From Micavibrio_B sp964633355 (GTDB lineage: Bacteria; Pseudomonadota; Alphaproteobacteria; Micavibrionales; Micavibrionaceae), in NCBI GenBank assembly GCA_964633355.1, contig CAZWGO010000004.1:86033-150032 (forward strand): a stretch of DNA of 64,000 nt, given 5' to 3'. The notes below the pieces were generated by a model, which was given only the letters and a program-made list of their open reading frames with translations, was not told the origin of the DNA and did no database searches. Shown here in pieces: positions 8,575 through 17,353 of this stretch; the stretch's first letter is position 1; every line of letters begins with the position of its first letter. A program made the translations under genes and the position numbers.

Positions 8575-9788
8575 CCCTTCACCACTCTCGCCCAGTTCCG
8601 CAGACGCACCGCATTGATCCGGATAAAGCCCGCCGCGTCTTGTTGATCGTAGCCACCTTCTTCATCCATGGAAGACAATTTCGGATCATAGAGCGCTTTA
8701 TCGGATTCCCTTGCAATCGCATAAGGCACGCCTTTGAGAAGTTTCATCTTCACGATACCATCAATGCCTTTTTGACTTTCATCGATACATTTCATCAAAA
8801 ATTCGAATTCCGGCGAGAACCAGAAACCGTTATAGACCAGCTCCGCCACTTTCAATGACAGCGTATCGCGAATGCGCATGACTTCGCGGTCCATGACCAG
8901 ACCTTCGATATCGCGATGAGCTGCCAATAATATAGCGCCGCCCGGTGTTTCATAAACGCCACGGGATTTGATCCCGACAAAACGGTTTTCGACCATATCG
9001 AGACGGCCTATACCATGCTTTGTACCAAGCTCGTTCAGATACATAAATAATTTAAGCGGATCGGTCTCCGTTCTCTCCTCGGATGATACTTTTACGGGAT
9101 TGCCGTCTTTGAACGTGATAGAGATAATATCGGCCACGTTCGGCGCAGTCTCGATCGTTGCCGTTCTGGAATAAACTTCTTCGCCGCAAACCGCATTCGG
9201 ATCTTCCAGAATTCCGGCTTCATGAGAAATATGCAGCAAATTGTCATCTTCCGAATAAGGCTTGGAACGTGACGCCTTGATCGGAATGCCATGCTGCTCG
9301 GCATATTGAATCATGTCGGTGCGTCCGCGGAAACGGCCCAAGAATTCTGGCATTTTCCAAGGGGCTAAAACCTTTATATCGGGCTTCAATGCATAATAGG
9401 AAAGCTCGAACCGCACCTGATCGTTACCCTTGCCGGTCGCGCCATGGCCAACAAATTGAGCATTCTCTTTAATTGCAATTTCGATTTGTTTTTTGGCGAT
9501 GATCGGGCGCGCCACCGACGTACCGAGCAAATAACGCCCTTCATAAACCGCATTAGCTTTGAAAGTCGGGAAAATATAATCTGTGACGAATTCTTTCTTC
9601 AAATCTTCGACATAAACTTTCGACGCACCGATATTGATCGCTTTCTCGCGCGCAGCTTCAAAATCCTCTTCCTGCCCGACATCAGCGATATAGGCAATAA
9701 CCTCATACCCTTCTTCCAGCATCCATTTTAAAATGATCGATGTATCGAGACCGCCCGAATACGCTAAAACAACTTTACCTTTGCTCAT
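8571..9788 (-). CDS. argG: argininosuccinate synthase
   Basis: Joins citrulline and aspartate using ATP, the penultimate step of arginine synthesis. The 405-aa protein begins with the PP-loop AYSGGLDTS (residues about 9-17) and carries GHGATGKGNDQVRFEL, SSMDEEGGYDQQDAAGF near the end and the expected total length. The start is ATG 9788, preceded by AAAGGAAATAAG; an upstream in-frame start would run into uvrD and adds a non-conserved leader. It follows uvrD on the same strand by 22 bp, so it may be read from the uvrD transcript. Confidence 0.95.
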   Translation of the reverse strand: MSKGKVVLAYSGGLDTSIILKWMLEEGYEVIAYIADVGQEEDFEAAREKAINIGASKVYVEDLKKEFVTDYIFPTFKANAVYEGRYLLGTSVARPIIAKKQIEIAIKENAQFVGHGATGKGNDQVRFELSYYALKPDIKVLAPWKMPEFLGRFRGRTDMIQYAEQHGIPIKASRSKPYSEDDNLLHISHEAGILEDPNAVCGEEVYSRTATIETAPNVADIISITFKDGNPVKVSSEERTETDPLKLFMYLNELGTKHGIGRLDMVENRFVGIKSRGVYETPGGAILLAAHRDIEGLVMDREVMRIRDTLSLKVAELVYNGFWFSPEFEFLMKCIDESQKGIDGIVKMKLLKGVPYAIARESDKALYDPKLSSMDEEGGYDQQDAAGFIRINAVRLRNWARVVKG

Positions 9789-9810
9789 CTTATTTCCTTT
9801 ATTAAAATTG

Positions 9811-12027
9811 CTATACTGCTTCGACAAAGCCATCCATGACACGTCGATTTTCACCGTCATCGAAGGAGACATCCAGCTTCTTGCCTTCGACCAAAATCAC
9901 TGTACCGCCACCGAAGGAATCATGAAAGACGCGATCGCCGACTTTAAACTTGGACTGTTTGGAATCCAGATCGCGACGCCATCCGGTCAGGACAGGTGAT
10001 TGCCCTCCGCGAAAGCCTGCCATCGGACTGTCGAAACCTTTCGAATCCCAATGCGGGGAACGGCCCGAATTATACATGCCTTGCTCGGCTTCGGATTCGA
10101 TATTCTCTTTTGGCAATTCGTCGACAAAGCGTGACGGAATAGCATTGACCCAATTACCGTACATGCGGCGATTGGCGACGCTGGATATATAGGCACGTTT
10201 GCGCGCGCGTGTAATTCCGACATAAGCCAGACGCCGCTCTTCTTCCAATCCGGCGATCCCGTTTTCATCCATGGTCCGCTGGCTCGGAAACAATCCTTCT
10301 TCCCAACCCGGCAGAAATACGGCATCGAATTCCAAACCCTTTGCCCCATGCAATGTCATGAGTGAAACATAATCGTCATTGGCGTTGTTGTTTGAATTTT
10401 CGAGCACCAGCGCGACGTGCTCTAAAAACTGCGGCATTGATTCAAACTCTTCCATGCCCGCGACAAGTTCTTTTAAATTCTCCAGCCGCCCCGGCGCTTC
10501 TGGCGTTTTATCCGCCTGCCACATGGCTGTATACCCTGACTCATCAAGAATTTGTCCGGCCAAAGACGGATGGGCTAAGACTGACAGCAGAGAACGCCAT
10601 CTTTCAAAATCCCGTATCAAATTTGAAAGCGTGGTTTTTACTTTTGGTTTCAATACTTCTGTCTCACAAAGCTCTGCTGTTGCGAGATAAAGACTCAAAC
10701 CTTTCTGCCGTGCGTGCGCGTAAAGGCTTTGCACCGTAGCGTCGCCAATCCCGCGCTTGGGCACGTTGATGATACGCTCAAACGCCAGATCGTCATTGGG
10801 CTGCACGGTCACGCGGAAATACGCCAGCGCATCGCGAATTTCTTGCCGTTCGTAAAATCGCGGCCCACCGAAAACACGATAGGGAAGACCGAGCTGGATA
10901 AACCGCTCCTCGAATTCGCGCATCTGAAATCCGGCGCGGACCAATACCGCCATCTGCCGCAGCTTCCATTTCTTGTTTTGCAGCGATTCCATTTCCTCGC
11001 CGATATAGCGTGCCTCGGCTTCGCCGTCCCAGAGGCTGCGGACAAAAACTTTCTCGCCCATCTCGTCCTGCGACCATAAGGTTTTCCCGAGACGGCCTTT
11101 ATTGTTTGAGATCACGCCGCTGGCCGCGGCTAATATATGGCCGGTCGAGCGGTAATTTTGTTCAAGCCGCACGATCTTCGCGCCGGGAAAATCTTTTTCG
11201 AAACGCAGGATATTGCCGACTTCCGCGCCGCGCCAACCATAGATAGATTGATCGTCATCCCCGACGCAGCAGATATTATTCGATCCTTGCGCCAAAAGAC
11301 GCAGCCATAAATACTGCGCGACATTCGTATCCTGGTATTCATCGACCATGATATATTTAAAACGCCGATGATAATCAGCTAGCACGTCTTTATTTGTTCG
11401 CAGGATATGAATGATATGCATCATCAGATCGCCAAAATCGCAGGCATTGATGGTTTTGAGCCGCGCCTGATATTGCCGGTAAATTTCAAGCAGTCGGCCT
11501 TGGGCGAAATCTGGCGCATCATTCGCATTGACATCTTCAGGTTTAAGCGCGCGATCTTTCCAGCGTTCTATCATGGAGAGGATCAAACGCGGCGGCCATT
11601 TTTTCAGATCGACATTTTCGGCTTCGCAAATTTGCTTGATCAGGCGTACCGCATCGTCCTGATCGATAATCGTAAAAGACGATGTCAGCCCGACGAGCTC
11701 CGCATGACGGCGCAGCATGCGCGCGCAGAGCGCGTGGAAAGTGCCAAGCCACCAGCCTTCAACTGGCTGCCCGTTCAAAAGATGCGATACACGCTCTTTC
11801 ATTTCATGGGCGGCTTTATTGGTAAAGGTAACGGCCAGGATCTGCCCGGGAAAGGCACGTCCGCTTTGCAATAGATAGGCAAGGCGTGTTGTCAGCACTC
11901 TTGTCTTGCCAGTTCCGGCACCGGCAATAATCAACACAGGCCCTTCGAGCGTCCGCGCTGCTTCTTGCTGGCGGTCGTTCATTCCCTGAATATAAGGAGG
12001 TTCTGTCGTAATGCTGCTTGGGATCAT
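9811..12027 (-). CDS. uvrD: DNA helicase UvrD/PcrA
   Basis: A 3'-5' superfamily 1A helicase for nucleotide excision and mismatch repair. The 738-aa protein has all main motifs in order: Q-motif/GMNDRQQEA, Walker A AGAGTGKTR (about 35-43), DEYQDTN (motif II), GDDDQSIYGWRGA (III), LEQNYRS (IV), LMTLHGAKGLEFDAVF (V) and YVGITRARKR (VI). The C-terminal FKVGDRVFHDSFGGGTV is the Tudor-like domain that binds RNA polymerase in PcrA/UvrD. It is complete and looks functional. Confidence 0.95.
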   Translation of the reverse strand: MIPSSITTEPPYIQGMNDRQQEAARTLEGPVLIIAGAGTGKTRVLTTRLAYLLQSGRAFPGQILAVTFTNKAAHEMKERVSHLLNGQPVEGWWLGTFHALCARMLRRHAELVGLTSSFTIIDQDDAVRLIKQICEAENVDLKKWPPRLILSMIERWKDRALKPEDVNANDAPDFAQGRLLEIYRQYQARLKTINACDFGDLMMHIIHILRTNKDVLADYHRRFKYIMVDEYQDTNVAQYLWLRLLAQGSNNICCVGDDDQSIYGWRGAEVGNILRFEKDFPGAKIVRLEQNYRSTGHILAAASGVISNNKGRLGKTLWSQDEMGEKVFVRSLWDGEAEARYIGEEMESLQNKKWKLRQMAVLVRAGFQMREFEERFIQLGLPYRVFGGPRFYERQEIRDALAYFRVTVQPNDDLAFERIINVPKRGIGDATVQSLYAHARQKGLSLYLATAELCETEVLKPKVKTTLSNLIRDFERWRSLLSVLAHPSLAGQILDESGYTAMWQADKTPEAPGRLENLKELVAGMEEFESMPQFLEHVALVLENSNNNANDDYVSLMTLHGAKGLEFDAVFLPGWEEGLFPSQRTMDENGIAGLEEERRLAYVGITRARKRAYISSVANRRMYGNWVNAIPSRFVDELPKENIESEAEQGMYNSGRSPHWDSKGFDSPMAGFRGGQSPVLTGWRRDLDSKQSKFKVGDRVFHDSFGGGTVILVEGKKLDVSFDDGENRRVMDGFVEAV

Positions 12028-12072
12028 GAATAATGATATCGGCGATTAGACGCGCGAAGTCAAATTATTCGC

Positions 12073-12954
12073 TTAGTCCCCATAGACCATCGTAAAACAG
12101 TTCTCGTTTACGGTGAGCGTATCGCCGGTATCGCTGGTCAATACATTGCCATTCCACTGGACAGAGCCGGCAGGAATACGGGAGCTGAGTACGATGAAAT
12201 TTGTGAATTTTGAAATCCACGGCACTGGGAAATTCGGCGGGACTTCGTCCAGCGCAATCGCCGCGCCGCTGCAATCGACGGTAACGTTATCCTTGCCCCA
12301 GCCTTCTTCCAGAACCAGAATGCTGCGCCCGGGGCCCAAATTGATCGTATCATCGCCGCCACCGCCATTGACGATACGGTCACCCAGCGCGTCGGAAATC
12401 GTATCATTGCCGGGACCACCCATAAATATCTGGTCGCCGCCGGTTTCGGTTGATGTACAGCCAAGCGTATTATCGGCATCGTCGCCGATTAAAATGCCCG
12501 ATGAGCTTGGACAGGTGAGCGTGCCGGTTGTATCGACCGTTGCAACGTCATTGACGTTGATCTTTAAAATATCGAAATTACGTTCCGGACGAAGTACGTC
12601 TTTGACATTCAGGAAATAGGCCGGTAACTGCCCGGACCCTATACTACCATTCAGCAAAGTCAGTAAATTCTTGAGCGGCTGCTGGGCGCTCTTTTCGCTT
12701 TCCTGATAAACCGTCATGGCCTGCGCGATTTTTGCTACTGCCATATCGCTTTGAAGCTTCTGGTCTGTCGTCAGAACATTTTCTATCTTCAAATAATCTG
12801 CCGGAATAATTCCTTGCGTGACGAGCGACTGTGCATCAGGTTCCTTAAACACGAGAGGAGCCGGCTTTTCGGTTTCAAACGTTAGAACGCCGTAGGCCGT
12901 ATAAAGGCCGGCAGCAAGAATTACGATGAACATTAGAAAGACGACGATGCGCAT
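12073..12954 (-). CDS. membrane-anchored protein with short RTX-like glycine/aspartate repeats
   Basis: A 293-aa protein with one N-terminal membrane segment (VVFLMFIVILAAGLYTAYGV) and no clear cleavage site, so it is probably anchored with its body outside the cytoplasm. Residues about 155-210 carry a short run of nonapeptide-like repeats (GGPGNDTISDALGDRIV, then GGGGDDTINLGPG) that resemble calcium-binding RTX beta-roll units. A true RTX toxin has many more repeats and a C-terminal type I secretion signal; neither is seen. Function is unknown. Two pairs of cysteines in the mature part suggest an oxidising compartment. Confidence 0.65.
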   Translation of the reverse strand: MRIVVFLMFIVILAAGLYTAYGVLTFETEKPAPLVFKEPDAQSLVTQGIIPADYLKIENVLTTDQKLQSDMAVAKIAQAMTVYQESEKSAQQPLKNLLTLLNGSIGSGQLPAYFLNVKDVLRPERNFDILKINVNDVATVDTTGTLTCPSSSGILIGDDADNTLGCTSTETGGDQIFMGGPGNDTISDALGDRIVNGGGGDDTINLGPGRSILVLEEGWGKDNVTVDCSGAAIALDEVPPNFPVPWISKFTNFIVLSSRIPAGSVQWNGNVLTSDTGDTLTVNENCFTMVYGD

Positions 12955-13034
12955 GGAGCCTGCCTCATGAATAACTTGGAATAGAGCTTAAAACAAATGG
13001 CCTTGCGATACCATCACCTTTTTGACTTTGGACA

Positions 13035-14081
13035 TTAATGGGCACTGGGCGGGGGTGCAGTGGCCACCTGGTTACGACCGTTATGTTTGGCGACGTATAG
13101 GGCAGCATCGGCTCGCTCCACAAGGTCTTCCGGCGCTTTTTCGAATGCATATTCAGCAACACCGACTGACATCGTGATACGCCCAAGTACATCGCCCGAA
13201 CTTCTGTTGATCACATCTTTCATGGCGATCGCCAGACGTAGCGAGTTGCCGACCGCCAGACCAGCCTGAATATTTGTTTCCGGCAACAAAATAGCGAATT
13301 CTTCGCCGCCGTAACGCGCAGCAAAATCACGTCCCTTTAGACCGTCGCGCAGCGTACGCGCCACAAGGCGCAAAACCTGATCGCCGACCTGATGGCCGAA
13401 ATTATCGTTGAAACTTTTGAAATGGTCGATATCGACCATAAGGAGAGTGAACGGTTTTTTCGAAGCCGTCGCTTCCGCGATCAGCATATTGATCTCTTCG
13501 TCAAATGCTTTGCGATTGGCAAGACCGGTCAAGCCATCTGTCATCGCCTCGCGGCGAACATATTCCAGATCGCGTTTTAATTCCGCCATCAATTGCGTCG
13601 ATTGCGCCAATTCATGTTCCAGCTTTTTATTATACTCGATCATGGATTTGGTTTTAATGGCGGCAGATTTTATTGCATCTTCGACATCTTTCGGGGTCTT
13701 CGACGCCGTGATCTGATGCGTTACATTGACGAGCGATTGGCTATAGTCGCTGGCTGCTTCCTGCACGTCCTTGACGCGGTCTGTTACTTCATCGATGGTC
13801 GCCTGAATTTGTTCTCCGGCGCGGCGAACGGTTTGTTCGTTTTTCAGATCGCCCAGATGGCGCGTATAGATATCGAGACATTGCTGGTCGGTTATTTTTT
13901 TGTTGTTTTCGATCATAAGATCGACAGCGCGAACGACTTCCGTTTTCGAACGTGCAAAATAGATGAACCACAGTTCATAAATTTCGGGAATCGGGCTTAA
14001 ATCCTCGCGGCGCAGGCGGTCGAATACCTGCTGGGAGATTTCCTGTGACCGGCTCTTTTCTTTTGCCTGAATAAAGCTCAA
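13035..14081 (-). CDS. diguanylate cyclase (GGDEF domain)
   Basis: Makes cyclic di-GMP from two GTP. The 348-aa protein has an N-terminal helical region (about residues 1-165) without a recognised sensor fold and a C-terminal GGDEF domain from about 170, with active-site YGGEEFAILLPETN. The inhibitory I-site, normally RxxD five residues upstream of GGEEF, reads KGRD here, so product feedback may be weakened. No membrane segment is seen, so it is cytoplasmic. The start is taken as TTG at 14081, because no ATG occurs near the start of the conserved helices. Confidence 0.88.
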   Translation of the reverse strand: MSFIQAKEKSRSQEISQQVFDRLRREDLSPIPEIYELWFIYFARSKTEVVRAVDLMIENNKKITDQQCLDIYTRHLGDLKNEQTVRRAGEQIQATIDEVTDRVKDVQEAASDYSQSLVNVTHQITASKTPKDVEDAIKSAAIKTKSMIEYNKKLEHELAQSTQLMAELKRDLEYVRREAMTDGLTGLANRKAFDEEINMLIAEATASKKPFTLLMVDIDHFKSFNDNFGHQVGDQVLRLVARTLRDGLKGRDFAARYGGEEFAILLPETNIQAGLAVGNSLRLAIAMKDVINRSSGDVLGRITMSVGVAEYAFEKAPEDLVERADAALYVAKHNGRNQVATAPPPSAH

Positions 14082-14315
14082 CGTTGCGATCTTTCTTGTA
14101 ATTTTATTCTAATAGAATCAGATTATGAATTTTGCACAGGAATGACAAGGAGTTACCCTTTTCTTTCCCTTCCCGCACCTTATAATGCCTTTAAATGTTT
14201 AAAAGCGGCTTAAAGTGTTGTTTTACAATATGAAAATATTTATCAGAGGTTGCAATCGCAACTGATTACAGACAGACTCGCTCGACCAAGGCTTATACAA
14301 ACACTAAGAGGAATT

Positions 14316-15074
14316 ATGGATAAAGGTTTCGATAAAACAATCAACGATCTTTTGATGACTATCAAGCAAACGGTCTTCACACCAACTCACAAAGCGGGAA
14401 TTCCGTTTATCCTGGGTTTTGCCATTGTCACCATCCTCCTGAGCTTCCTCTGGGAAGGTTTTGCCCTGATCGGTCTGGTTTTAACCTTATGGTGTATTTA
14501 TTTTTTCCGCGATCCGGCCCGTTATGTCCCTCTGCGTGAAGGATTGATCGTCTCTCCCGGCGATGGCCGCGTGACACAAATCGTCGAGGCCTGTCAATTG
14601 CCGCCGGAACTGCGCTCTGAATTATCACCGATGGAAATCGATGCCGATGGCGATTACACAAAAGTCAGCATTTTCCTCTCCGTATTCGACGTCCATGTAA
14701 ACAGAAGTCCTGTTTCAGGTATCGTCAAAAAAGTCGTCTACAAGCCCGGGATATTTTTGAACGCAGGAAACGACCGCGCCTCGATGGAAAACGAACGCTG
14801 CGCCGCCTTGATTGCCATGCCGAATGGCAAGGAACTGGGCGTCGTGCAAATTGCAGGTCTGATTGCCCGCCGCATTTTATGCGATTTGAGTGAAGGTCAG
14901 GACATCGCCAAGGGCGAACGCTATGGCATTATCCGCTTCGGCAGCCGTATGGATGTTTATCTTCCCGAAGGCGTCGCCCCTCTCGTTTCCGTTGGCCAGC
15001 GCATGATTGGCGGGGAAACCATTCTTGGCGATTGCGCATCATCCGAAGCCGTGCGGGAATCAATCGCGATCTGA
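14316..15074 (+). CDS. psd: phosphatidylserine decarboxylase proenzyme
   Basis: Converts phosphatidylserine to phosphatidylethanolamine. It is the short, two-helix type (252 aa) common in alphaproteobacteria. Two membrane helices lie at about 25-65, followed by FRDPARYVP, VHVNRSPVSG and RFGSRMD near the end, where cleavage between G and S would create the pyruvoyl group on the small subunit. The start ATG 14316 has AGAGGAA six bases upstream; a longer in-frame start at 14250 lacks this. Only 12 bp separate it from pssA, which makes its substrate. Confidence 0.92.
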   Translation: MDKGFDKTINDLLMTIKQTVFTPTHKAGIPFILGFAIVTILLSFLWEGFALIGLVLTLWCIYFFRDPARYVPLREGLIVSPGDGRVTQIVEACQLPPELRSELSPMEIDADGDYTKVSIFLSVFDVHVNRSPVSGIVKKVVYKPGIFLNAGNDRASMENERCAALIAMPNGKELGVVQIAGLIARRILCDLSEGQDIAKGERYGIIRFGSRMDVYLPEGVAPLVSVGQRMIGGETILGDCASSEAVRESIAI

Positions 15075-15086
15075 AAAGGATAAAAA

Positions 15087-15974
15087 ATGGAAACGCACGA
15101 TCCACAAAATCATGCCTTGGAGCATGCGAAGCGCACAATCTCCATTCAAAAGATCGTGCCGTCCATGATTACCCTGATGGCTCTGATCGCTGGCGTTACC
15201 AGTATCCAGATGGCGATCAACGAACGCTATGACATGGCTGTTCAGATGATCGTAATCGCAGCCATTCTCGATATCCTCGATGGTGCCGCCGCACGCGCTT
15301 TGAAAGCGCAAAGCGAATTCGGCGCGGAATTGGACAGCCTTTCCGACTTTCTTGCCTTCGGCGTTGCCCCAAGCGTTCTTCTTTATGTCTGGGTTCTGGA
15401 CGAAGCCGGAAAACTGGGCTGGATCGCAACGATCATTCTTCCCGTCTGCGCGGCGCTTCGCCTTGCACGCTTTAATGTCGCCTCCAAGAAAGCCGACGAT
15501 ACGCCGCTTTGGAAAAAAAGATTTTTTACCGGCGTGCCTTCTCCGGCTGGCGCAGGCCTCGCTTTACTGCCTGTTTATGTCTGGCTGATGATGGAGAATA
15601 ATTTCTTCCGCGAATTTTCACCCGCCAACTGGCTGGTGGCCGTTTGGGTTATCGTCGCTTCGGCTTTGATGGTCAGCCGTATCCCGACATTCTCGATTAA
15701 ATACATGAAACTGCCAGCAAAGATGATGGTGCCAGCCATGGCGCTCGTCGCGCTTATCATCGCCGGTCTTATTCATGCGACATGGATTACGCTTACCATC
15801 GTCGGCACGCTTTATGCGATTTCAATTCCTGTCGTCTTTTATCGCTATAGAAAATTAGAAAAAAAATACAGCGCAACGCCGGAGGATTTATCATCTTTGG
15901 CGTTCGGTATGGCGGCGAGCGATGTTCTTCTTCCCGAAACACCGGAAGATGACGACGATATACGCCCTATTTAA
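15087..15974 (+). CDS. pssA: CDP-diacylglycerol-serine O-phosphatidyltransferase
   Basis: Makes phosphatidylserine, the substrate of Psd encoded just upstream. The 295-aa integral membrane protein carries the CDP-alcohol phosphotransferase signature DG-x2-AR-x8-G-x3-D-x3-D, visible as DGAAARALKAQSEFGAELD followed by SLSD (about residues 70-96). Around eight hydrophobic helices follow. RBS AAAAGGATAAAA precedes the ATG. A weak hairpin with a five-T run follows the stop at about 15990-16020 and may terminate the psd-pssA transcript. Confidence 0.93.
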   Translation: METHDPQNHALEHAKRTISIQKIVPSMITLMALIAGVTSIQMAINERYDMAVQMIVIAAILDILDGAAARALKAQSEFGAELDSLSDFLAFGVAPSVLLYVWVLDEAGKLGWIATIILPVCAALRLARFNVASKKADDTPLWKKRFFTGVPSPAGAGLALLPVYVWLMMENNFFREFSPANWLVAVWVIVASALMVSRIPTFSIKYMKLPAKMMVPAMALVALIIAGLIHATWITLTIVGTLYAISIPVVFYRYRKLEKKYSATPEDLSSLAFGMAASDVLLPETPEDDDDIRPI

Positions 15975-16164
15975 ACGTTAAATCCAATTGACATATAAGG
16001 AATATTGTCCTATAGTTTTTCAGTTAGGCTAAACCCTGAAAAGCCACGCCGTTTTTCGGCTATCCCCAAGGCGCACGGCGGGGACCTCGGATCCTTATTC
16101 CTTCTCCCTTGCAAACGAGGGGATACCCCCAAATCGCCGAACAAACTAGTTAGTAACTTTAAAA

Positions 16165-16193
16165 TGTCATCCCCGCGCAGGCGGGGATCTCCC
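16165..16193. repeat. palindromic intergenic repeat, single arm
   Basis: Reads TGTCATCCCCGCGCAGGCGG followed by GGATCTCCC, the same family as the other dispersed elements. It sits in the 481-bp convergent gap between pssA and the unknown gene at 16456. Apart from this, the 21-bp-phased direct repeat at 16263 and the terminator at 16394, I see nothing in that gap; small frames there run through the repeat and have no coding look. Confidence 0.75.
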
Positions 16194-16262
16194 TTTGAAC
16201 CACAACGATTCAACAGCACAATAAAGGAAGAAACCGCTGCCCCTATTCTTTAAAAATCAACA

Positions 16263-16296
16263 AACGAAATAGACAAAACGACGAACGAAATAGACA
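16263..16296 (+). repeat. two direct repeats of AACGAAATAGACA spaced 21 bp
   Basis: Two exact 13-bp copies (16263-16275 and 16284-16296) start 21 bp apart, two helical turns, which places them on the same DNA face. Neither flanking gene starts here, so their role as a protein-binding site is only a possibility. Confidence 0.5.
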
Positions 16297-16393
16297 GCTT
16301 GTCCGCCGTAGCTTTTTCGCAGGTATGCACGCTCCCCCAAAAAAAAGAAACGAGCAAACTTAGAGACTCCCCGTAAGTCATTGATTTCATTAC

Positions 16394-16430
16394 AAAGAAG
16401 GGACAAAGTTTTGCACTCCGTCCCTTTTGA
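16394..16430 (-). terminator. terminator-like hairpin after the gene at 16456
   Basis: A perfect 7-bp stem, AAGGGAC (16398-16404) with GTCCCTT (16420-16426), has a short T-rich tail on both strands. It lies 26 bp beyond the stop of the minus-strand gene. The terminator at 30414 shares the GGGAC stem and similar loop sequence. Confidence 0.55.
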
Positions 16431-16455
16431 ATTCATTATCTATACAGCTTTTAGC

Positions 16456-17217
16456 TCATCCAAAAGAAGGCTGAGCTTTAGGCATTATGGCAGTGCCAGG
16501 AATTGGTGGCGTAGGTCCGCCCGCGAAATCCTTAATTCCTATATTGCGATCCCGTGCAAAAACGATACCCTCATCGGCCTGCTCTACATGCTCTTCTCTC
16601 TTACGTCTTAACGTAGATGCGATTTGATCCAGCCCCGTCTCTTGTTGCTGATCGAGATTGAAACTCATAATAGAGCGGGCAGCCACACCCACCGGATTTT
16701 GCTGAGACTGTCTAACCCATCCATTGTCACAAATTTCGCCTGTCGCACATGTATAGGTTTCAAGCATGGACTGCTCGTAAGCACTTAAACCGTTATTCTT
16801 ACCTTTACTTACAAAATCGTTAAAAGAAGATTTACCTTCATATTCAGGCAAGCCTGATCTGGCAAAGCCAAAACCTTGACCAACGGCCATGCCTGCCCCG
16901 ATATATGCGGCCGTTACGGGAGATACAACGGCAACCATACTGGTAAGCACGGCCCCGCCGGCCATTTGGGCAATTTTACTTACTGTGCCACTTGAATTAT
17001 TGATCGCGCCGCCGTCGTTTTTCTCTACTGCCTGTTGAGTAGAAATCTGCTGTAATTGTTGATCGATCAAACCCTTCGTTGTGCTGGATTCTTCAAGGGA
17101 TTTATGAACGCTGCCCGGCGCACTGTCCTGTAATGGCTTGGTAAAAGTCGCATGCACATTAAAGCTTGGCGCGACATTATCTACTTGCGTGGATAGACCG
17201 GATCTCAAAGAACACAC
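16456..17217 (-). CDS. hypothetical protein with central glycine/alanine hydrophobic segment
   Basis: A 253-aa protein that I do not recognise. The N-terminal half is polar and Gln/Ser-rich; residues about 83-120 form a Gly/Ala-rich hydrophobic stretch (AGGAVLTSMVAVVSPVTAAY...) like a glycine-zipper membrane-inserting hairpin. The C-terminal half contains a CATGEIC cysteine pair and ends with a proline-rich tail. There is no signal peptide. The start codon is GTG with AACAGG just upstream. A terminator-like hairpin follows. The glycine-zipper look could fit a secreted pore-forming or outer-surface protein, but this is guesswork. Confidence 0.55.
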   Translation of the reverse strand: MCSLRSGLSTQVDNVAPSFNVHATFTKPLQDSAPGSVHKSLEESSTTKGLIDQQLQQISTQQAVEKNDGGAINNSSGTVSKIAQMAGGAVLTSMVAVVSPVTAAYIGAGMAVGQGFGFARSGLPEYEGKSSFNDFVSKGKNNGLSAYEQSMLETYTCATGEICDNGWVRQSQQNPVGVAARSIMSFNLDQQQETGLDQIASTLRRKREEHVEQADEGIVFARDRNIGIKDFAGGPTPPIPGTAIMPKAQPSFG

Positions 17218-17353
17218 CCTGTTTTTATTTATTAGTTTCTATATTATCGCCATTTGGGGATTAACATAAGGTTAATTATATATAATTTTATGTATTCTCG
17301 CAACCATCCCACATCCCCATGGCGAAAAATCGCTGCCTATGTCAAAATAACTT

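Noticed and set aside
16005..16253. An 82-codon frame after pssA
   Set aside because: It is translated through the palindromic repeat at 16165 and has no RBS.
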